In this document: positions 1 to 7,040 of the stretch, in pieces | Position numbering within the stretch: position 1 is the stretch's first letter | Layout: every line of letters begins with the position of its first letter | Assembly (NCBI GenBank): GCA_002298155.1 | Contig: DBME01000037.1 | Coordinates: 1-7,040 of the forward strand | Length of the DNA: 7,040 nucleotides | Direction: 5' to 3' | Source: Holophagaceae bacterium UBA706 | Lineage (GTDB): Bacteria; Acidobacteriota; Holophagae; Holophagales; Holophagaceae | Translations under genes and position numbers: made by a program | The notes under the pieces: model-generated | Database searches by the model: none | Told to the model about the DNA's origin: nothing | What the model saw: the letters and a program-made list of their open reading frames with translations, nothing else

Positions 1-1
1 C

Positions 2-631
2 CAGGCGGCCCGGGATACCGAAGCCCCCCGCCTGGCGGAGGCGGACGAGGCCGTGCGCCTCCTGGGCCTGAAGAAGCTCCTGCCCCTCACCTTCCAGGCC
101 GCGCGGGTGATCTCCAACGTCCGCCGCGCCCCCTTCGGCGGCATGGTCCTGGACCAGGGCGCCGACGCGGGCCTGGTGCCCGACCAGGGCGTCATCTGCC
201 CCGAGGGCGTCGTGGGACGCATCTGGGAGGTGGGCCCCACCCAGGCCACCCTCCTGCCCCTGGACGCCTACAACGCCTCCACGGGCGTCATGCTGGCCCG
301 CAGCCGCGCCACGGGCGTGCTCCAGGGCCTGGGGCCCGGCAAGGCGGCCCTTCGCTACATCGGCAGCCAGGAAGTGGTGCAGGTGGGTGAGCCCGTGTAC
401 ACCTCGGGCCTGGACCGCAACTTCCCCCGCGGCCTCCTGGTGGGCTACGTGAGCTCCGTGCGCCCGCGGGACGTGGAACTGCAGGTGGAGGTGGCCGTGG
501 CCGCGCCCCTGGACCGCGTCGCCCTGGTGCTCATCCTCCCGCCCCAGCCCCGCATCGAGCTGCCGCCCCCCGCGGCGCCGCCCGAGGCCAAGAAGCAGGG
601 CGCCCCCAAGGCCCGGAAGGTGGAACGATGA
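2..631 (+). CDS. mreC: Rod shape-determining protein MreC, C-terminal part (5' end outside window)
   Basis: The reading frame is open from base 2 to the TGA at 629-631, giving 209 visible residues. No start is needed in the window; the GTG at 53 is only an internal in-frame codon. MreC is a bitopic inner-membrane protein whose periplasmic part scaffolds the elongation complex and activates PBP2. The N-terminal membrane helix and most of the coiled coil are missing upstream; the first 30 or so residues look like the end of that helical region. What follows is the typical double beta-barrel domain: GGMVLDQGADAGLVPDQGV, then EGVVGRIWEVG, then a segment ending in TSGLDRNFPRGLLVGYVSSV, all matching MreC family signatures. 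The last 30 residues form a Pro/Ala/Lys-rich, probably disordered tail (ELPPPAAPPEAKK) that is not part of the conserved fold. The stop overlaps the mreD start (ATGA), which suggests translational coupling. An mreB gene is expected just upstream, but this cannot be seen. Confidence 0.93.
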   Translation, partial: QAARDTEAPRLAEADEAVRLLGLKKLLPLTFQAARVISNVRRAPFGGMVLDQGADAGLVPDQGVICPEGVVGRIWEVGPTQATLLPLDAYNASTGVMLARSRATGVLQGLGPGKAALRYIGSQEVVQVGEPVYTSGLDRNFPRGLLVGYVSSVRPRDVELQVEVAVAAPLDRVALVLILPPQPRIELPPPAAPPEAKKQGAPKARKVER

Positions 632-1107
632 ACGGTCCCGCCGCCCCCGCCTTCCGCCGCCACGCCATCGCCCTGGTGGCCCTGGTGGGCATCCACTTCA
701 CCGCACCCTGGCCCGGGCTCCAGGCCATGTTCCACGTCTTCCTGGTGCTGGGGCTGGCGCCGGGCTTCCCGTCGCTGCTGCAGGGCCTGTTGTGGTCCGC
801 CCTGGCGGGCTGGGTCCTGGAAGGAAGCCTGCGGGTCTACCCCCACCTGGGCGGCACGGCCCTGGGCAACATGGTGGCGACGATGCTCGTGTACTGGCTG
901 CTCCTCCAGTGGCCGCCCCATTCGCGCAAGCCCTACTGGGGCCGTCAGGCGGCCATGGTGCTGATCCACGCCATCCTGGTCCACACCACCGTGCGCATCG
1001 CGGCAGGGCCCCATACCTGGGGCTTCGGATGGCTCTGGGCCCTGGTGACCATCCCGCTGTGGGCGAGCCTGGCCCTGCGCCTCCATCCGCCCATCCATCG
1101 GAGGTAG
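628..1107 (+). CDS. mreD: Rod shape-determining membrane protein MreD
   Basis: This encodes a 159-residue, strongly hydrophobic protein, the usual size for MreD (about 160 residues). MreD is a polytopic inner-membrane partner of MreC and the RodA-PBP2 complex. Hydrophobic segments lie at roughly residues 12-27, 33-62 (possibly two helices), 76-94, 107-125 and 131-152, with basic ends (RR at 10-11, HRR at 157-159). The stretch GWVLEGSLRVYPHLGGTALG (61-80) corresponds to the family pattern in which a Gly-rich helix with an acidic residue, here E65, is followed by a loop and an LG motif. Sequence conservation in MreD is low, so the call rests on size, topology and position between mreC and mrdA. 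The ATG at 628 overlaps the mreC TGA and has the purine-rich GGAAGGTGGAA just upstream. The gene ends with TAG at 1105-1107, three bases before the mrdA ATG and in the same frame. Confidence 0.88.
   Translation: MNGPAAPAFRRHAIALVALVGIHFTAPWPGLQAMFHVFLVLGLAPGFPSLLQGLLWSALAGWVLEGSLRVYPHLGGTALGNMVATMLVYWLLLQWPPHSRKPYWGRQAAMVLIHAILVHTTVRIAAGPHTWGFGWLWALVTIPLWASLALRLHPPIHRR
1100..1104 (+). promoter_or_regulatory. Shine-Dalgarno site of mrdA
   Basis: GGAGG lies 6 bases before the ATG at 1111 and sits inside the last codons of mreD. It supports 1111 as the mrdA start and independent ribosome loading on PBP2 despite the 3-base gap to mreD. Confidence 0.8.
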
Positions 1108-1110
1108 CCG

Positions 1111-2978
1111 ATGGAGATCCTGAACCGCAGCCTGATCCACCGCCGCATCGCGGTCATGAAGGTCGTGACCCTCCTCATGATCCTCGGCCTGGTGCTGGCC
1201 TACGGCTGGGTCCAGCTGGGGCTGCGCCGGGAGATGCAGCGCCTGGCCTTCTCGCAGGCGGTGAAGACCCGCACCACCCCCGCGCCCCGGGGCATCATCT
1301 TCGACCGCAACGGCAACAAGATCGTGGACAACCGCAGGGCCCTCCACCTGGTGATCCAGAACGAGGACCTGCCCACGGACAACCTGCAGATCGACGCCCT
1401 GGCCCAGGCCTTGTTCATGGAACCCGAGCAGCTCCGGCGCCGGGTCCAGGCCAGCCGCCAGGCCGCGGGAAACCGCATGCTGGTGCTCCTGGACAACCTG
1501 GACGACGCGGCCCTGGCCCGGGCCGAGGTCCTGAGGGCGCGGTTCCCCTTCCTGAGCATCGAAGTGGCGCCCCGGCGCGTGTACCTGGGCCAGGACCTGG
1601 CCGGCCACGCCCTCGGGTACGTGGGTGAAGTGACGCCGGAGGAGCTGGCCAAGTACCCGGACCGCTACCAGCTGGGCGAGATCATCGGTCGCTCGGGCTT
1701 CGAGAGCTCCCGCAACGACCGCCTGCGGGGCGTGGACGGCCAGCGCCGCATCCTGGTGGACCACCTGGGCCGCGAAGTGGCGGTCTTCGGGCTCAACGAG
1801 GCCAAGCCCGGGCGCAGCGTCTACCTCACCCTGGACGCGGGCCTGCAGGAGATCCTCAAGGGCGCCTTCGGCAGCGACAACGGCGCGGGCATCGTGCTGG
1901 ACCTGCGGGACGGCGGCATCCTCGCCATGTTCTCCAGTCCCTCCTACGACCCCAACATCTTCCTCAACCGGCTCAGCCAGGAGCAGGTGGAGCAGTACTG
2001 GGGCAACCCCGACCGGCCCATGCTGGACCGGGTCACCCAGGGCCGCTATCCGCCCGGGTCCACCTTCAAGCTCCTGGTGGCCCTCGCCGCCCTGGAGAAG
2101 GGCATCATCACCCCCGAGTCGACCTTCACCTGCTACGGGCACAAGGTCTTCTACAACCGTGACTTCCGCTGCGACAACACGCACGGCACCGTGAACCTCA
2201 TCCAGGCCATCGCCCACAGCTGCGACATCTACTTCTACGAGCTGGGCATGCGCCTGGACATCGACGACATCCACGCGGCCGCGGAGAAGTACGGCATCAC
2301 CATGCCCACCGGCGTGGACCTGCCCCACGAGGCCACCTCGCGCGTCCCCAGCCGGGAGTGGAAGAAGCGCGTGAAGAAGGAGAAGTGGTACGCCGGCGAG
2401 ACCATCAGCGTGGCCATCGGCCAGGGCGCCAACAGCCTGACCCCCATCAGCCTGGCGCGGTTCTACGCCATGTTGGCCACGGGCGGCAAGTTCCTCACGC
2501 CGCATCTGCTCTACGGAATCCGCCCCGAGGACAACAGCCCCATGGAGCTCTTCACGCCGCCGGCGCCGCGGGAGTCGGGGCTGGACCCGAAGATCCGCGC
2601 CGTGCTGGACGAGGCCCTTTACGAGGTGGTCCATTCAGGCACGGCCAAGGAATCCGCCATTCCCGGCCTGACCATCCTGGGCAAGACGGGCACGAGCCAG
2701 GTGACCTCCTTCGTGGACAAGAGCCACTACGCCAAGCTGGGCAAGAAGCTCAGGGACAACGCCCTGTTCGCGGGCTACGCGCCGCGCGACAACCCCCAGA
2801 TCGCCTTCTGCGTGGTGGTGGAGAACGGCGGCTTCGGCGCCGCCAGCGCCGCGCCCATCGTGAAGAAGCTCTGCCAGTACTGGTTCATCGACCGCCTCAA
2901 GAAGCCGCTGCCCCCGCCCAGCGCGAAGATCCCCGACGAGTTCAAGCAGGACCAGGGCGCCGAGCCCGGGGAGGAACC

Positions 2979-2982
<4 letters not shown>
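1111..2982 (+). CDS. mrdA: Penicillin-binding protein 2, elongation-specific D,D-transpeptidase
   Basis: This 623-residue class B penicillin-binding protein cross-links lateral-wall peptidoglycan in the periplasm, working with the glycosyltransferase RodA. A short basic cytoplasmic N-terminus (HRRIAVMK) leads into one membrane helix at about residues 17-36. The pedestal domain begins at APRGIIFDRNG (58-68), a signature shared by class B PBPs, and extends to about residue 235. The transpeptidase domain follows with all three active-site motifs: S317-T-F-K320 (nucleophile and general base, in PPGSTFK), S370-C-D372 in the SxN/SxD position, and K525-T-G-T528. SxD is normal for the PBP2 branch and, with the rodA neighbour, separates it from FtsI. 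C341, C354, H358 and C371 are placed like the zinc ligands known in other PBP2 proteins. The C-terminal tail after residue 598 is Pro/Lys/Glu-rich. Length is close to the usual 600-650 residues. The start is set by GGAGG at 1100-1104, and the stop overlaps the rodA GTG. Confidence 0.97.
2970..2974 (+). promoter_or_regulatory. Shine-Dalgarno site of rodA
   Basis: GGAGG, within GGGAGGAACC, ends 4 bases before the GTG at 2979. This spacing is a little short but acceptable, and it favours GTG 2979 as the rodA start over the open frame further upstream, which is only the shadow of mrdA. The site lies within the final codons of mrdA. Confidence 0.7.
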
Positions 2983-6060
<3,078 letters not shown>

Positions 6061-6070
6061 CCGCCTTCCC

Positions 6071-6107
6071 GGCCGGGTCGTGCCACCATGGGGGAGCCCC
6101 CCCGGCC
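6071..6107 (+). terminator. Possible hairpin terminator after ligA
   Basis: A perfect 7-base inverted repeat, GGCCGGG (6071-6077) with CCCGGCC (6101-6107), encloses a 23-base loop. The loop contains a second GC-only hairpin candidate, GGGGG (6090-6094) against CCCCC (6098-6102), which would compete for the same C residues. The repeat lies 11 bases after the ligA stop, the expected place for transcript ending. No T run follows, so a classical intrinsic terminator is not shown. In DNA this GC-rich, short inverted repeats also arise by chance. Confidence 0.3.
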
Positions 6108-6117
6108 CACCCCGGCG

Positions 6118-6123
6118 GATAAA
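6118..6123 (+). promoter_or_regulatory. Possible -10 element for the kinase gene
   Basis: GATAAA matches four of six positions of the TATAAT consensus and is the only AT-rich patch in the ligA-kinase gap. It would place transcription start about 25-30 bases before the kinase ATG. No recognisable -35 hexamer lies 16-18 bases upstream; that stretch is mostly G and C. It is therefore only a weak candidate. Confidence 0.2.
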
Positions 6124-6144
6124 GGGCGCAGGTACCCCGACCCC

Positions 6145-6148
6145 AAGG
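6145..6148 (+). promoter_or_regulatory. Probable ribosome binding site of the kinase gene
   Basis: AAGG ends 7 bases before the ATG at 6156. It is a short but well-spaced Shine-Dalgarno match. It agrees with an in-frame TAA at 6120-6122 and the lack of any other start codon between that stop and 6156. Confidence 0.5.
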
Positions 6149-6155
6149 CAGCCCC

Positions 6156-7040
6156 ATGACCAACCATCCCCGCCGCATCGGCAAATTCGAGATTCTTGAA
6201 CGCCTGGGCGAAGGCGCCATGGGCGAGGTCTTCCTGGCCCGGGACACGCTCCTGGGACGGGAGGTCGCCATCAAGACCATCCACCCCGCCGCCCTCACCG
6301 CCCCCGACGCCCGGGACCGCTTCTTCCGCGAGGCCCAGGCCGCGGGCCGGCTCAACCATCCGAACCTGGTGACCATCCACGAGTTCGGCGAGGACCAGAA
6401 CGTCCACTACATGGCCATGGAATACGTGCCGGGCGACGACCTGGGACGCCTGATCCAGGGCGGGACCCTGCCCAAGGCCGAGATGCTGGAGCTCCTGGCC
6501 CAGGTGTGCGACGGCCTGGGGTTCGCCCACCAGCGCGGCGTCCTCCACCGGGACGTCAAGCCCTCCAACATCCGCGTCACCCGCGTGTCGGGGCGCCTCG
6601 CGGCCAAGGTCCTGGACTTCGGCATCGCGCGCCTGGCGGGGAGCGACCTCACCGCCACCGGCACGCTGCTGGGCACCTTCGGGTACCTGGCCCCCGAGTA
6701 CATCCAGTCCGGCAAGCCCGACGCCCGGGCCGACCTCTTCGCCGTGGGCGTGATCCTCTACGAGACCCTGGCGGGGTCCCGCCCCTTCGAGGGGGAGTCC
6801 ACCGCCACCGTGCTCCACCGCATCGTCAACGAGGAGCCTGCGCCCCTGGACCTGGACCGGCTGGAAGGCATCAGCCCCGCGATCCGGGCGGTGGTGGCCC
6901 GGGCCCTGGCCAAGAATCCCGACGCCCGGTACCCCGACGCCGAGACCCTGGCCGCGGACCTGCGCTCGGCCCGCAACCCCGCCTGGGATCCCACCTCGGA
7001 CAAGGACGCCACCGTGCGCACCGGCCCCCCCATGGACCTG
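6156..7040 (+). CDS. Eukaryotic-like serine/threonine protein kinase, N-terminal part (3' end outside window)
   Basis: The window shows 295 residues, in frame to the last base. The protein is a Hanks-type kinase that transfers phosphate from ATP to Ser/Thr. Kinase motifs are complete: glycine-rich loop G18-EGAMG-EV25, VAIK with K40, helix C Glu E59 (FREA), HRDVKPSN with catalytic D133 (131-138), DFG at 154-156, activation loop with T166, T168, T170 and T174 as possible autophosphorylation sites, APE at 179-181, D193 and the late Arg R258. The domain covers about residues 11-270, so an active enzyme is expected. After it comes a Pro/Asp-rich linker containing DATVRT (284-289). The rest, possibly a membrane helix and a sensor or repeat domain, is beyond the window, so its signal and targets are unknown. 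There is no start codon between an in-frame TAA at 6120-6122 and 6156, and the next in-frame ATG (codon 22) falls inside the ATP loop, so the start is firm. The gene lies 95 bases after ligA and is probably transcribed separately. Confidence 0.95.
   Translation, partial: MTNHPRRIGKFEILERLGEGAMGEVFLARDTLLGREVAIKTIHPAALTAPDARDRFFREAQAAGRLNHPNLVTIHEFGEDQNVHYMAMEYVPGDDLGRLIQGGTLPKAEMLELLAQVCDGLGFAHQRGVLHRDVKPSNIRVTRVSGRLAAKVLDFGIARLAGSDLTATGTLLGTFGYLAPEYIQSGKPDARADLFAVGVILYETLAGSRPFEGESTATVLHRIVNEEPAPLDLDRLEGISPAIRAVVARALAKNPDARYPDAETLAADLRSARNPAWDPTSDKDATVRTGPPMDL

Noticed and set aside
445..2634. Very long minus-strand open frame (729 codons) opposite mreC, mreD and mrdA
   Set aside because: It is a by-product of high third-position GC, which removes stop codons on the opposite strand. 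Its translation is low-complexity (rich in H, Q, G, A, V) with no family signature, and it lies opposite clearly conserved genes.
2358..2978. Possible N-terminal extension of RodA, since its frame is open back to 2358
   Set aside because: The extension would overlap most of the PBP2 transpeptidase domain and reads as Arg/Gly/Pro-rich shadow sequence. The GTG at 2979 has GGAGG upstream and gives a normal RodA length.
6080..6085. TGGCAC on the minus strand, resembling the -24 half of a sigma-54 promoter
   Set aside because: The matching -12 TTGC is absent at the required spacing, and it would fire antisense into ligA with no gene to serve.

Overview
The window is a GC-rich, densely coded bacterial segment with every supported gene on the + strand. 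The gene set (mreC, mreD, a class B penicillin-binding protein of the PBP2 type, rodA, NAD-dependent ligA, then a eukaryotic-like Ser/Thr kinase) points to a rod-shaped, peptidoglycan-containing Gram-negative-type bacterium. The strong G/C bias at third codon positions, the style of the kinase and the cluster order fit a high-GC Acidobacteriota (Holophaga/Geothrix-like) or a Myxococcota-type organism. This lineage guess is inference from gene style, not from a marker gene.

Layout: 2-631 is the C-terminal part of MreC, whose N-terminus lies upstream of the window. 628-1107 is MreD, overlapping mreC by ATGA. 1111-2982 is PBP2 (mrdA), starting 3 bases after the mreD stop behind a strong GGAGG. 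2979-4064 is RodA, starting with GTG that overlaps the mrdA stop (GTGA). 4069-6060 is LigA, starting 4 bases after the rodA stop. 6061-6155 is the only real intergenic gap; it holds an inverted repeat and one AT-richer patch. 6156-7040 is the N-terminal kinase domain of a Ser/Thr protein kinase, cut by the window end.

The first four genes encode core parts of the cell-elongation machine. MreC and MreD link the cytoplasmic MreB filament to the RodA glycosyltransferase and PBP2 transpeptidase, which polymerise and cross-link lateral-wall peptidoglycan. The overlaps and tiny gaps argue for one polycistronic, translationally coupled transcript that also carries ligA, the replicative and repair DNA ligase. 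The kinase appears to be a separate unit.

I found no mobile element, CRISPR array, RNA gene or clearly new system; this is mostly conserved housekeeping sequence. The points worth a second look are a probable Cys/His zinc site in PBP2, ligA packed onto the elongation operon, mreD and mrdA lying in the same frame separated only by TAG-CCG, and a short upstream ORF whose stop overlaps the kinase start.
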